Shown here in pieces: positions 28,168 through 36,060 of a stretch of 36,060 nt of DNA. The notes under the pieces are model-generated. The model worked only from the letters and a program-made list of their open reading frames with translations. It did not search any database and had not been told where the DNA came from. The translations under genes and the position numbers were made by a program. The stretch's first letter is position 1. Each line of letters starts with the position of its first letter. Location of the stretch: positions 1 through 36,060 of the IMG/VR virus record IMGVR_UViG_3300023104_000015; one strand, written 5' to 3'. The stretch comes from a virus.

Positions 28168-28621
28168 ACTTAACTAAAGTGGTCCATACATCCCAATTAG
28201 AAAGCTTAGACTGAATATTTAAATTATCTGGATTAACTCGTAATTGTTGATACGGAGCATCAACACCCTTTAAGGATGCAATAAAATCGTCTTCTGTTCC
28301 GACATTTCCCTTATCTAGCCATATGTCGTAGGCACTTTTACCAATTTCACCAATAAGTGGAACTTCTTTTACAACCACCTCTGTTTTAGAGAAACTTACA
28401 GAGTTAATGCCATCCTTGCCATTTTCAGGAATCCTATAATCAATGCCAGCTATTGGAGTGTGTCCGTCTTGACCGATATATATGATGGGTTCTTTTGGAA
28501 GTGATTCGATAGAGTTTCGTAAATCTGCGGTTTGTTTAGAACCAGCATATGAGTATGCAAAAGACCCTACATTTAAGAGAACAAGCACTACTATTAGTGT
28601 AGTAGTTAACTTGTTCTTCAT
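28130..28621 (-). CDS. Signal-anchored protein with collagen-like tail motif, 163 aa
   Basis: An N-terminal membrane or signal helix (about 6-26) is followed by IYIGQDGHTPIAG and a GKSAYDIWLDKGNVGTEDDF segment (about 94-113), which occurs in collagen-like phage fibre proteins. The two halves suggest an exported surface or host-attachment protein. Role inferred. Confidence 0.65.
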   Translation of the reverse strand: MKNKLTTTLIVVLVLLNVGSFAYSYAGSKQTADLRNSIESLPKEPIIYIGQDGHTPIAGIDYRIPENGKDGINSVSFSKTEVVVKEVPLIGEIGKSAYDIWLDKGNVGTEDDFIASLKGVDAPYQQLRVNPDNLNIQSKLSNWDVWTTLVKCDDYRLECPSGN

Positions 28622-28623
28622 AA

Positions 28624-28959
28624 CTAATTATTTGCAACCTTAAATGTGACGTTAACAGTTCCTAGTGTATTGACTGTTTTATTGAAGCGGTGATCAGTTC
28701 CACTTGGATTGCTAACATATACGCAAGAGAATACAACTGTACCTGCGGTGTTTTTAATTTCAAGAGCCTTAGCTACTGAGTCAGAGTTACTGGTGACGTA
28801 ACAATAAGAGTTGCCACCAATGACAACCGTACCGCTAGCATGTTGAGTTGTGCCACTACCATGTTCAAGATCAATCACTGTAATACCAGTAAGCTGTAAG
28901 TCTAAGTCTTCATTACCAGTACCAGATGTGAAGCCACCTTTTAGAATTTTCCAAGCCAT
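28624..28959 (-). CDS. Beta-rich virion-region protein, 111 aa
   Basis: A 111-aa protein rich in Thr, Val, Ser and Gly (MAWKILKGGFTSGTGNEDLD...), all beta-prone. It lies at the end of the fibre cluster, just before the lysis-associated genes. A small fibre-tip or chaperone role is possible; not recognised. Confidence 0.65.
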   Translation of the reverse strand: MAWKILKGGFTSGTGNEDLDLQLTGITVIDLEHGSGTTQHASGTVVIGGNSYCYVTSNSDSVAKALEIKNTAGTVVFSCVYVSNPSGTDHRFNKTVNTLGTVNVTFKVANN

Positions 28960-28998
28960 GTTTTTGCTCCTTTGAAATCGTCTAATTTTACTATAGCA

Positions 28999-29193
28999 TT
29001 AACGGTTTAATACGGGTACTACTATTTCTAGTGGTCTTTCGATTTGAAACGATTTATCTATTTTTTCAATATGAACCGTGACAGTCTTAGGTGATAGAAG
29101 CACGAAAGCAGTTGCTACCAATCCTATAAATTGTATAGCAACAAAGATAATAACGAACTTCTTATTAACGATAAATTCCTTGTCGGTAGCCAT
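28999..29193 (-). CDS. Single-helix membrane protein, 64 aa
   Basis: Starts at the ATG at 29191-29193, overlapping the upstream stop (TAATG); a longer in-frame version would start inside the upstream gene. One membrane helix (about 11-31, KFVIIFVAIQFIGLVATAFVL) and a short exported tail. Not recognised. Confidence 0.65.
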   Translation of the reverse strand: MATDKEFIVNKKFVIIFVAIQFIGLVATAFVLLSPKTVTVHIEKIDKSFQIERPLEIVVPVLNR

Positions 29194-29732
29194 TATGCTG
29201 CAATTCCCCACCAGGTAGATTTAATTGTTACGCCATCTGGTATAGCAGGGTTACTAGCTGAACCAAGGACGTTTAATCCTAAAACAACTAGACCTGCAAA
29301 CGATTGTTTTCCAAAGGCTTGAGAGATTGACTTCAAGTTTCCTGCCACAGTGACGGTTCCTGGTGTATATACTCCACTACTATCTCTGTAGTTAGGTTGG
29401 AGTGAATCACCCGATATATAGCTACAAAGTGCTGTACCTGTAGAGAGATGGTCTGAAGTAGCATAGAAAGTAGCACTTCCTCCAGAAGTGGTAACTGAAT
29501 CTGTAAACACGATTATATCCCCAGTAAGAGGAGAGCCATTTTTAAATGCCCCATTCTCATAATATCTAGTGATCGGTTTAGCGTTTATAAGACCAAATAG
29601 AGCAAGATCGCCCTTATATACTTGACTTTCAGATGCTACCTTTGTTGGATCATCTACCATGGGCATAGCATTCGTAACCATGTCCCATGTTAAGGCATTG
29701 CTCGGTGTGTTTGACGGTGAAATCTCAGGCAT
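29193..29732 (-). CDS. Tail-appendage structural protein, 179 aa
   Basis: A 179-aa Ser/Thr/Gly-rich beta protein with hydrophobic strands (AGLVVLGLNVLGSASNP; TGDIIVFTDSVTTSGG). It ends by overlapping a membrane protein gene. It resembles accessory fibre proteins in composition and is adjacent to others of that type. Confidence 0.65.
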   Translation of the reverse strand: MPEISPSNTPSNALTWDMVTNAMPMVDDPTKVASESQVYKGDLALFGLINAKPITRYYENGAFKNGSPLTGDIIVFTDSVTTSGGSATFYATSDHLSTGTALCSYISGDSLQPNYRDSSGVYTPGTVTVAGNLKSISQAFGKQSFAGLVVLGLNVLGSASNPAIPDGVTIKSTWWGIAA

Positions 29733-29740
29733 AGTAACTC

Positions 29741-30319
29741 CTAGGTTTTATATTCTGTAATCTTAATGTTAGACAGGGTAATACCACCATAACGACGAGC
29801 GCCACCCGTACCATTAAAGGTGACTGTACCTACGTTGTCCATACCACCACGAACACGGAAGGTAGTTGCTGAAGTCGTACCAGCTCCCATAGTGTGGCGA
29901 AGCTTCAGGTTAACAAGACCACCTGATGATGCTTGGTAGTAATTAGTAGCAGCAAGAGCATTAGCGGTCGAATCTTGCCAGATACCAGCCTCAATCGCAC
30001 TAGCAGTTGAACCTGACAAGGTAATCACCACTTCAATAACGAGAATATTAGTCGATGACTTAGGTGTAATAGCAAGCGCCATAAACTCTGTACCCTCAGT
30101 AATTTGAGGAATAGTGTCATCGTTAGGGAATAGCGTCGTACCAGTCGATACACCACTGTAGTTGGCTGAGACGATCTGTGCGACCATTCCTGTAGCAAGA
30201 GAAGCATTGTTAATGTTCACTGTCGGGTTATCAGCAGTACCACCAAGTTGATTGGCTAATTTAATCTTACCCTTGCTAGTAGTAGTAGCGTCTGGTGTAG
30301 GTGATGATATTTGTGGCAT
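29741..30319 (-). CDS. Tail fibre or receptor-binding accessory protein, 192 aa
   Basis: Starts at the ATG at 30317-30319 (MPQISSPTPDATTTSKG), which overlaps the upstream stop (TAATG). The opening KGKIKLANQLGGTADNPTVN is typical of repeat-containing fibre proteins, and the rest is a beta jelly-roll-like stretch with Gly/Thr. The C-terminus (GGITLSNIKITEYKT) may be a trimerisation or binding domain. Confidence 0.7.
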   Translation of the reverse strand: MPQISSPTPDATTTSKGKIKLANQLGGTADNPTVNINNASLATGMVAQIVSANYSGVSTGTTLFPNDDTIPQITEGTEFMALAITPKSSTNILVIEVVITLSGSTASAIEAGIWQDSTANALAATNYYQASSGGLVNLKLRHTMGAGTTSATTFRVRGGMDNVGTVTFNGTGGARRYGGITLSNIKITEYKT

Positions 30320-31266
30320 TAGTTTGTCTCCGTAACGCGCATTGTTCCTGTCGCGCTTAACCATATTCCAGTTACAATTCCTGCATACTCTTCACCTTGA
30401 AGTGTAATAGTCGAAAGGCTTGGTACATAGATAGTGAATGAAGTAGCCGATGCGGTTGTTCCATATTTAAGGTAACAGTCAGAAGTAGAATCGTTATAGA
30501 AGATTGCAGAACGCCTTGCGGCATTGGCAGCAAGGATTGGAACACTTGTGACTGAAGCAGTAACATTTGATAATGTTGCAGTATTAGAAGGTGCTTCTTT
30601 GATATAAAGTGATCCAGTACCATCAGTTGCAATAGGACTATAGTCACCTGTCGCACTCGTGAGGGTCGTTGCTGCGTTATCGTTACGAACCGCAAGAGAC
30701 ATGATACCAAGATCACCCGAAGCGTGTGCGGCGTCTTCTGCTTTTAAGGTTGAGTTTGCACCAGCAGCGAATGTACCCGCGTTAGCTGATACGGTAGTTG
30801 TTCCTGTAGTCGTAACAGCACCAGATACGGCCTGAGTTGCCACAGGAAGTCCAACAAATTGTGTCGAAGGATGAATGACAATAGCACCCGAACCTGATGT
30901 AAAGGCGGTAGAACGAACACGAAATTGAGACTGCCCAAGAAGTGGGCTTACTGTCCACACCACTGTTGTGTTAGATGGAATGACACCTGTGGCTCCAGCT
31001 GTCGTCAGTACACCAGTTGATTGGTTTTGTCCTTGAATTGGGAAGAATGTCGTACCGTCTGCTGTCCCCTCAAAGATCATATTAATACCAGCGTGAGTAC
31101 CTGAAATCTGTACTGTCGCCGAACCTACGCCTGTTAGGTCGGTTGCTGTGATACTTGTAGACGATGTAGTTATAGACCCTGTTGTATTCGCTTGAGGTGC
31201 TGCGTTAATAACTGGGACTACATCCATGCTATTTATTGTTTGTTTGACTGGTATATCGTATGACAT
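30319..31266 (-). CDS. Fibre/baseplate-type structural protein, 315 aa
   Basis: A 315-aa Thr/Ser/Ala-rich protein with repeated beta segments. SLAVRNDNAATTLTSATGDY and SPIATDGTGSLYIKE (about 185-220) are a common motif of phage tail proteins near host-recognition devices. It sits next to the large fibre gene. Exact fold not known. Confidence 0.7.
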   Translation of the reverse strand: MSYDIPVKQTINSMDVVPVINAAPQANTTGSITTSSTSITATDLTGVGSATVQISGTHAGINMIFEGTADGTTFFPIQGQNQSTGVLTTAGATGVIPSNTTVVWTVSPLLGQSQFRVRSTAFTSGSGAIVIHPSTQFVGLPVATQAVSGAVTTTGTTTVSANAGTFAAGANSTLKAEDAAHASGDLGIMSLAVRNDNAATTLTSATGDYSPIATDGTGSLYIKEAPSNTATLSNVTASVTSVPILAANAARRSAIFYNDSTSDCYLKYGTTASATSFTIYVPSLSTITLQGEEYAGIVTGIWLSATGTMRVTETN

Positions 31267-31278
31267 GATTAAGCTCCT

Positions 31279-32973
31279 TTAAGTATTAACCCAGTTAGTA
31301 TTGTTGCTCACTAAGTCGCGTGATGACCCAGGTCCAACGAGCATTGAAGCATTACCATCAATGGTTTGTGAGCTAGTTGTAGCAACTGTGATTGTGCCTG
31401 ATCCGCTATTCTTTACGGTGTATAAATTTGTATTACTCACGGCCGTTGGAAGGGTAAGTGTAAAAGTTCCTGTACAGATATACACGTAATCAACTAACGC
31501 AGTAGAGCCAGCAGAAGTTGTACCTGAGATATTTGATACAGATCGTGTAATCCCCGCCGATCCGCCTCCACCTGCGTAGTTAGGAATATTAAGTGTTGCC
31601 CCTATTAAGCTAGCCGCCCCACTTGTACCTACAGTTGTGAGGGTTAGGTTATCTTGTTTAGCTGCAAGATCTGTGACGAGGTTTGTTACTTGTGATTCTG
31701 CGATTTGAATAGAGGTATTGCCAGCAGCAGTTGTAAGACCCTTTGCGTTAACACTGAATGTAGCTACCTGGGTTGCTGTACCAAACGATCCTACATTTGA
31801 GTTAACTGTCGCGAGTACTGTAGCGTTCGTGTTGTTAGCTGAACCGTTGAATGTACTACCAGCACTCGTAACGTCACCTGTGAGTGTTCCAATTGTCCGA
31901 GCAGTTGTAAGGGTAGCTGCCGAGCCTGTAGTGCTTTGGTTAAAGGTAGGAAAGGTATTAGTACCTGATGTAAGATCTTTATTAGTTAGTGTTTGTGTAC
32001 TAGATATACCTACAATATTCGAGTTTGGGATTGTATAAGTATTGATTGTGAGTAGATTTGTAATAGCTTGGTTTCCAGCTACATTAAAGTCTAAGTTACC
32101 AGATGCATAAGTCATTCCAGCTGCTTGTTGAATCAATTTACCTGTCGTTCCATTGAATGTAGCAAATGTATTTGCACTTGAACCAGCTGGACCAACCACA
32201 TCCCCTGAGCCACCGCCACCACCTGAGTATTGAGGGATATTGAGGACACTACCTATTAAAGTAGAAGCACCAGATGTGCCCGTAGTGGTGAGCGTTAAGC
32301 TGTTTTGTTTCGCATTTAATTGAGTTTGAATAGCTGAAGTAACACCACTTAGATAACCTACCTCTGTAGAAGTTGTGGCAGACGGAGATATGAAACCAGA
32401 TCCATCAGAAACAAGGGCGCGGTTTACGGTTGTTGCAGCAAGCTTTGAGAGTGAGATACCAGCCGAAGCGTTCACATCGGCGTTTACGATAACACCAGTT
32501 CCGATAGCAGTTACGAATGAACTAGTGCCCGAACCTGTAACATCGCCTGTTAATGTGATAGTTTGGTCGCCCGTGTTAGTGCCTGACAGGTTAGTACCCG
32601 TAACAGTTCCTGATGAAACAACACTACTCGGAGTAATAGCCCCTAGACCGATCGTAAGGCTACCTGACGAGGTAATAGGACCGCCAGATACAGACACACC
32701 GTTTGCCCCTGAAGCGTTCACTGACGTCACTGTACCGCTTCCGCCACCCGACTGGTTTACCCACTGAGTATTGTAGTTAGTCGCGTCAATCTTAGATAAT
32801 ACTTGTCCAGCCGTACCACCAATAGGTACGCCTACACCATTTGTACCATTAGTTCCGTTAAGTCCCCTTGCTAGGGCTTTGGCTGTGACACGGTTAACAG
32901 TAACACTCGATTTAATAACACTGGTCTTTACCGCTACAGTAACTTTGTTGCTATTTACGTTAGAAGAAGGCAT
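31279..32973 (-). CDS. Tail fibre protein with internal repeats, 564 aa
   Basis: A 564-aa fibre. It has a short N-terminal head-binding region, a collagen-like GLNGTNGTNG stretch (about 37-46), then GGTAGQVLSKIDATNYNTQW. The body contains two near-identical blocks, SLTLTTTGTSGASTLIGS and NLTLTTVGTSGAASLIGA, each ending NIPQYSGGGG or NIPNYAGGGG, coded around 32.21-32.30 and 31.56-31.66 kb. Gly-rich hinges separate them. The C-terminus has a beta-strand domain. The protein likely trimerises and reaches the host surface. Confidence 0.8.
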   Translation of the reverse strand: MPSSNVNSNKVTVAVKTSVIKSSVTVNRVTAKALARGLNGTNGTNGVGVPIGGTAGQVLSKIDATNYNTQWVNQSGGGSGTVTSVNASGANGVSVSGGPITSSGSLTIGLGAITPSSVVSSGTVTGTNLSGTNTGDQTITLTGDVTGSGTSSFVTAIGTGVIVNADVNASAGISLSKLAATTVNRALVSDGSGFISPSATTSTEVGYLSGVTSAIQTQLNAKQNSLTLTTTGTSGASTLIGSVLNIPQYSGGGGGSGDVVGPAGSSANTFATFNGTTGKLIQQAAGMTYASGNLDFNVAGNQAITNLLTINTYTIPNSNIVGISSTQTLTNKDLTSGTNTFPTFNQSTTGSAATLTTARTIGTLTGDVTSAGSTFNGSANNTNATVLATVNSNVGSFGTATQVATFSVNAKGLTTAAGNTSIQIAESQVTNLVTDLAAKQDNLTLTTVGTSGAASLIGATLNIPNYAGGGGSAGITRSVSNISGTTSAGSTALVDYVYICTGTFTLTLPTAVSNTNLYTVKNSGSGTITVATTSSQTIDGNASMLVGPGSSRDLVSNNTNWVNT

Positions 32974-33321
32974 TTAGCAAGCCTCCCCTTTTGGGGGTAT
33001 AACCTCCACTACGTCTGGATCGAATTGAATACTTGTTAGGTTATTGCTTGCATCTTTAAAGCGAGCATACCAGTTGTAATTACCAAGAGCTATGAGTGAA
33101 CTTGCTCCTGGAATAACAAAGTCAAAGCTCGTTACTTCACTAACAAAAGGTCCAAGCTGCACCGTGATAAGCGCAGTAGGGTCGAGATATACATCAGGTG
33201 GAGTAGAGGTTAAAGGAACGACAAATAACGCCACTGAAGCGCCGATAGTGGTCGGGAATAGACTTGGTGTAGGGATTGAGATTGGGGTTGTGTCACCGCG
33301 TACAATTTCTGATTTACTCAT
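32974..33321 (-). CDS. Small tail-appendage protein, 115 aa
   Basis: A 115-aa beta-rich protein with Pro/Thr stretches (TTPISIPTPSLFPTTIG) and strands (NYNWYARFKDASNNLTSI). The general pattern resembles small phage baseplate or fibre-linking Ig-like domains. It is placed directly between two fibre genes, with one-base contact on each side. Confidence 0.65.
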   Translation of the reverse strand: MSKSEIVRGDTTPISIPTPSLFPTTIGASVALFVVPLTSTPPDVYLDPTALITVQLGPFVSEVTSFDFVIPGASSLIALGNYNWYARFKDASNNLTSIQFDPDVVEVIPPKGEAC

Positions 33322-34238
33322 TACGGTGTCTCGTAGAATCCATCAACTGATATTGAATCTGTTGCGCCCCATGTAAATGGAACTGTTGAACTCACATCAC
33401 CCATAAATAGGTAGGTAGAACCAACATTGTAGACTTTAGCCTCAAGACTGTTAGCGTTATTAAAACGAATACCACCCGAGTAGACGAAGTTACCTGCATC
33501 AAAGAAGGTCGCTTCACCAGGGATAGTGCTTTCTGTAGAATAGTACGATGTCGAGATAGTGGTTGGAGGAGTGAAAAAGAACCGTCCTGTTATTCCTGCA
33601 CCAGCGAGTGTGTATTTAAGCTTAAAGTATACAAACTTACCAATTTGCTTGAACACTGCGTAGTTAACCGTACCGCCCGTTGCTCCCGTAATAATAACAG
33701 GCCATGACTGAGATCCAGTACTTAGTGTAGTAACGCGTAGATCAGAGATGTTTGTAACAGTCGATCCGTTGGTGATGACCTTGGCGATAAGTAAGTTATT
33801 AGCTGGGGTAGCTGGTTGAGTAGCACCATTTGTTTGTGCGTTGTATTGAACCGCACCAGCATTATCTACATATACGTAAGTATCTCTGCTCGCTGTGAAG
33901 GTGTTTGAAGCTACGGAAGCTATTGATAAGCGTTTACCAGATACATACGCAACACCAGCGGTCATAGTAGCTCCTAAGCCTGTAGTAGCAGACCAGATAA
34001 GCCCTGAAGCTACAATGTTACCGACTGTTTCATTCTCTCGAGTCTCGGGGTTTGAATTAGTATCAAAGGCAGATACAGGGAGTGTACCAGAACTGATCTT
34101 GCTTCCAGATAATGTGGATACGTTAGTGTCGTCAATGTTACCGTTTACAACAGCAGCGATGGCATTTGGACCTTGGTTGACAGAAAGAGCCGTAACTTCG
34201 TCGTTAGGATTTACTTGAGGTACGGTTACAGTCGACAT
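33321..34238 (-). CDS. Tail fibre/adhesin-type protein, 305 aa
   Basis: A 305-aa protein with an N-terminal NDEVTALSVNQGPNAIAAVV and NIDDTNVSTLSGSKISSGTL, a repeat pattern of phage fibre stalks. Then come beta strands including AGVAYVSGKRLSIASVAS and DTYVYVDNAGAVQYN, typical of fibre-head domains. It is first in its transcript after a TATA/ACGGAC element. Likely part of the receptor-binding apparatus. Confidence 0.75.
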   Translation of the reverse strand: MSTVTVPQVNPNDEVTALSVNQGPNAIAAVVNGNIDDTNVSTLSGSKISSGTLPVSAFDTNSNPETRENETVGNIVASGLIWSATTGLGATMTAGVAYVSGKRLSIASVASNTFTASRDTYVYVDNAGAVQYNAQTNGATQPATPANNLLIAKVITNGSTVTNISDLRVTTLSTGSQSWPVIITGATGGTVNYAVFKQIGKFVYFKLKYTLAGAGITGRFFFTPPTTISTSYYSTESTIPGEATFFDAGNFVYSGGIRFNNANSLEAKVYNVGSTYLFMGDVSSTVPFTWGATDSISVDGFYETP

Positions 34239-34253
34239 TTATGTATCTTTCCC

Positions 34254-34276
34254 GTCCGTGTACTGATTTAAATATA
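34254..34276 (-). promoter_or_regulatory. Late-type motif TATATT-N11-ACGGAC before fibre genes
   Basis: TATATT (34276-34271) and ACGGAC (34259-34254) on the minus strand, with CCTATGG upstream as at 6.36 kb. A CTGAT/ATCAG dyad (34263-34280) surrounds the TATA box. Probably starts the transcript for the tail fibre and lysis cluster (inference). Confidence 0.5.
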
Positions 34277-34302
34277 TCAGACCATAGGCGTTATGAATAG
34301 TG

Positions 34303-36060
34303 TTATTGGTAATTGAGGAACGCTTGCTGTGCATCTGTACTCTGGCTTCCTGGACTAATGCCTCCACCCACTTGGGCGAAGTAGTCACGAACAGCTTTAA
34401 TCTTTTGTGCTTTTACTTCTGGCGAGTCAAACGCTTGTGGTAGTAACTGCTTGTATAGTTGAAGTTCTTCTTTAGTAGCGGCAGCACCAGTTCGAAGACG
34501 AACCATCGCATCTGCGACGTTATCTGCCGCAGCATCGTATGAAGATGTACCAAGGATATTAGCCCCAAGGCCACCAAGTAGATTACGGCCGCCTACTACC
34601 GTACCGAGTGGAACACCTTCATTAGCGATACCCTCTAATTGTCCGAGAGAAGCAAGTCCAGCTTGAGTAATCGCATTAACCTTTGAACCTTCAGCACTGA
34701 GTGGTTTAGTAGCAGCAGTTTGTGAAGTCTCATATTCGTTAATCTTATCGTATAGATCAGATAGGGTAGCATATCCCTTTGTATCACCATTAGCTAAAGC
34801 TACTTGTAGTTGAGAAGCAACATCTGAAAGACTGATACCGAATGGATTAGTTGCCGCAGGAGCAGTTTGACCAAGTGTATTAGCTGAGGTGTCTTGAGAG
34901 AATACTGGATTAGATTGAAGCTGAGTGTAGTCTTCAGCAGTTAATCCGTTTTCGTCTAATTGAACATCGGAAACATTTTCACTTAGTCCTGGGCGTGCAC
35001 CGAATAGACTTTGGCGAGCCGCAGTACCCAATACCCCAGCACCTGTAGCGCCTGCTGCAGCTGGAAGATTGCCAACAGGAGAGAGAAGGTTTGCACCTTT
35101 AGATATAGCACCAGGTATAACTTGAGAACCGACATTATTACCAAGTAGGTTTAACCCACCTGTAGAGCGGTTAGCATTCTTAGCGGTCAACTCTGCAACG
35201 TCTCTTGCCGTAGTATAGGTGCCCTTAGTTGCTTTGTACTCAGGAGAAAGCGCGGTAATTGCTTCATCAATAGACTCACGCACTGATCGAGCTTGAGCTG
35301 CAGCAGAAGTCTTACCAGCACCTGTTTGTGTAAACGCAATCTTATCCGCTTCTTTACGAATAGCTTCAAGACCTTTAATGTCTTTAGCGTTGGCGATCTT
35401 AGTGGCAAATTTATCAAGTGTTTTCGTTGCACCAGTAATAGTAGCGTCCTCTGCCACTCTTGTGGCAGCAGCGGCATTAATGGCTTGGATCTCTTTTTTA
35501 GCAACATTCCTATTAATAGAGTTAAGAGTTGAATCAAGCTGCCCAGTAGTAGATTTTAATAAGTTTTCTGCAGCGACAGCTTGTGCGTTTGGAGTACCAG
35601 CAGATACGCCGTTTGTACGAGCGAAATCAAGCAGTTCATTAGAACGACTTGGTGTGATTGTAGTACCGTTAAGCTTTTGCCCGACACCCAATCCGCTTGC
35701 ACGAGCATCAGCATTAGTAGCTGCTCCTTGAACACGGCTTAATAGGCCATTAGAAGCTTGTGGAAGAGTAGACCCAGCTGTTTGTGCGATTTCCTGTCCA
35801 GCTTTAGCCTGAAGACCACCAGCGAGCTTAGGAATACTTGCTTGTCCAGCTTCTTGAACAAGTTGTTTTGCTGAAGTCTTACCAATACCTGTTGCTACTT
35901 TCGCTCCTGCACGGGCTAGTTTAAATCCAGCACCAAGAGGGGTTGATGTAACACCACCAAGCAATGCCTCTCCAAGTACACCCTTGCCAAGGTCTTCTTC
36001 GCCTTCAGCGGCGTTTTGACCAACCTTACCTAAAGCAGAACCCCCAGCTCCACCGAGAAT
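34303..36060 (-). CDS. Large internal virion protein, C-terminal part (cut by window end)
   Basis: The reading frame is open from the right window end at 36060, in the same frame as the left-end fragment if the shared seven bases are overlapped. This portion is about 585 aa, rich in Ala, Gly, Thr and Leu, mostly helical, with further Gly/Ala stretches (about LLSPVGNLPAAAGATGAGVLG) near the middle. It ends QQAFLNYQ at 34303. No lysozyme or transglycosylase motif is visible. Likely an ejected channel-forming or core protein (inference). A separate internal start near 35964 is unnecessary if the genome is circular. Confidence 0.8.
   Translation of the reverse strand: MLGGAGGSALGKVGQNAAEGEEDLGKGVLGEALLGGVTSTPLGAGFKLARAGAKVATGIGKTSAKQLVQEAGQASIPKLAGGLQAKAGQEIAQTAGSTLPQASNGLLSRVQGAATNADARASGLGVGQKLNGTTITPSRSNELLDFARTNGVSAGTPNAQAVAAENLLKSTTGQLDSTLNSINRNVAKKEIQAINAAAATRVAEDATITGATKTLDKFATKIANAKDIKGLEAIRKEADKIAFTQTGAGKTSAAAQARSVRESIDEAITALSPEYKATKGTYTTARDVAELTAKNANRSTGGLNLLGNNVGSQVIPGAISKGANLLSPVGNLPAAAGATGAGVLGTAARQSLFGARPGLSENVSDVQLDENGLTAEDYTQLQSNPVFSQDTSANTLGQTAPAATNPFGISLSDVASQLQVALANGDTKGYATLSDLYDKINEYETSQTAATKPLSAEGSKVNAITQAGLASLGQLEGIANEGVPLGTVVGGRNLLGGLGANILGTSSYDAAADNVADAMVRLRTGAAATKEELQLYKQLLPQAFDSPEVKAQKIKAVRDYFAQVGGGISPGSQSTDAQQAFLNYQ

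Noticed and set aside
31301-33376. Plus-strand ORFs opposite the tail fibre genes
   Set aside because: They are mirror frames of Thr/Ser/Val-rich fibre genes and lack ribosome sites.

Overview
The window looks like one complete, circularly permuted genome of a small tailed bacteriophage with podovirus-like morphology: about 36 kb, moderate GC, no long tape-measure gene, and nearly every gene on the minus strand. The first and last seven bases are identical (CGAGAAT). Joining the ends through them gives one uninterrupted minus-strand gene of about 680 codons that is otherwise cut in two, whereas a blunt join breaks the frame. Stops are TAA, TAG and TGA, so the standard bacterial code applies. 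No integrase, DNA polymerase, helicase or RNA polymerase is visible, so I infer a host-dependent, probably lytic phage. An Amidase_2 endolysin, a Dp-1-type holin and a membrane-anchored lysozyme-like wall enzyme point to a host with a single membrane and an accessible wall (Gram-positive type). The wall enzymes resemble ones I associate with Saccharibacteria (candidate phyla radiation) and Gram-positives, but the host is a guess.

Layout, read in the direction of transcription (right to left). (a) 24.0-20.7 kb: early operon with an ERF single-strand annealing protein, a Thg1-like tRNA(His) guanylyltransferase, a NinG-like HNH nuclease and small unknown genes. (b) 20.7-19.4 kb: a structured leader, a membrane-anchored lysozyme-like gene that seems to need a -1 frameshift, and about 480 bp of noncoding, hairpin-rich DNA. 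(c) 19.4-13.3 kb: some 25 tiny genes overlapping by 1-4 bases (TAATG or ATGA junctions), including a winged-helix-like regulator and an AP2-like DNA-binding protein. (d) 13.3-0.3 kb: terminase small and large subunits, portal, scaffold, coat, head-tail and tail proteins, an embedded glycosyltransferase, two HNH homing-type endonucleases and internal virion proteins. (e) Across the junction and 36.0-26.0 kb: the large internal virion protein, tail fibre and appendage proteins, a set of membrane-anchored proteins, amidase and holin. (f) 24.0-26.0 kb: a control region with back-to-back promoters, terminators, structured RNAs, a large inverted repeat and the only plus-strand protein gene.

The regulatory layer is the most striking part. 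Leftward promoters with 17-bp spacers precede the early modules, and four of them share an ATTCGCTTACTG-like element. A second motif, a TATA box 7-11 bases before ACGGAC, recurs in front of late genes and forms a large inverted repeat at 19.4 kb. At 24.1 kb a plus-strand promoter and a UUCG-loop terminator bracket a roughly 100-nt RNA that folds into a closed multi-helix structure. No rRNA, tRNA, CRISPR array or insertion sequence was seen. All function calls rest on reading motifs by eye; no database search was possible.
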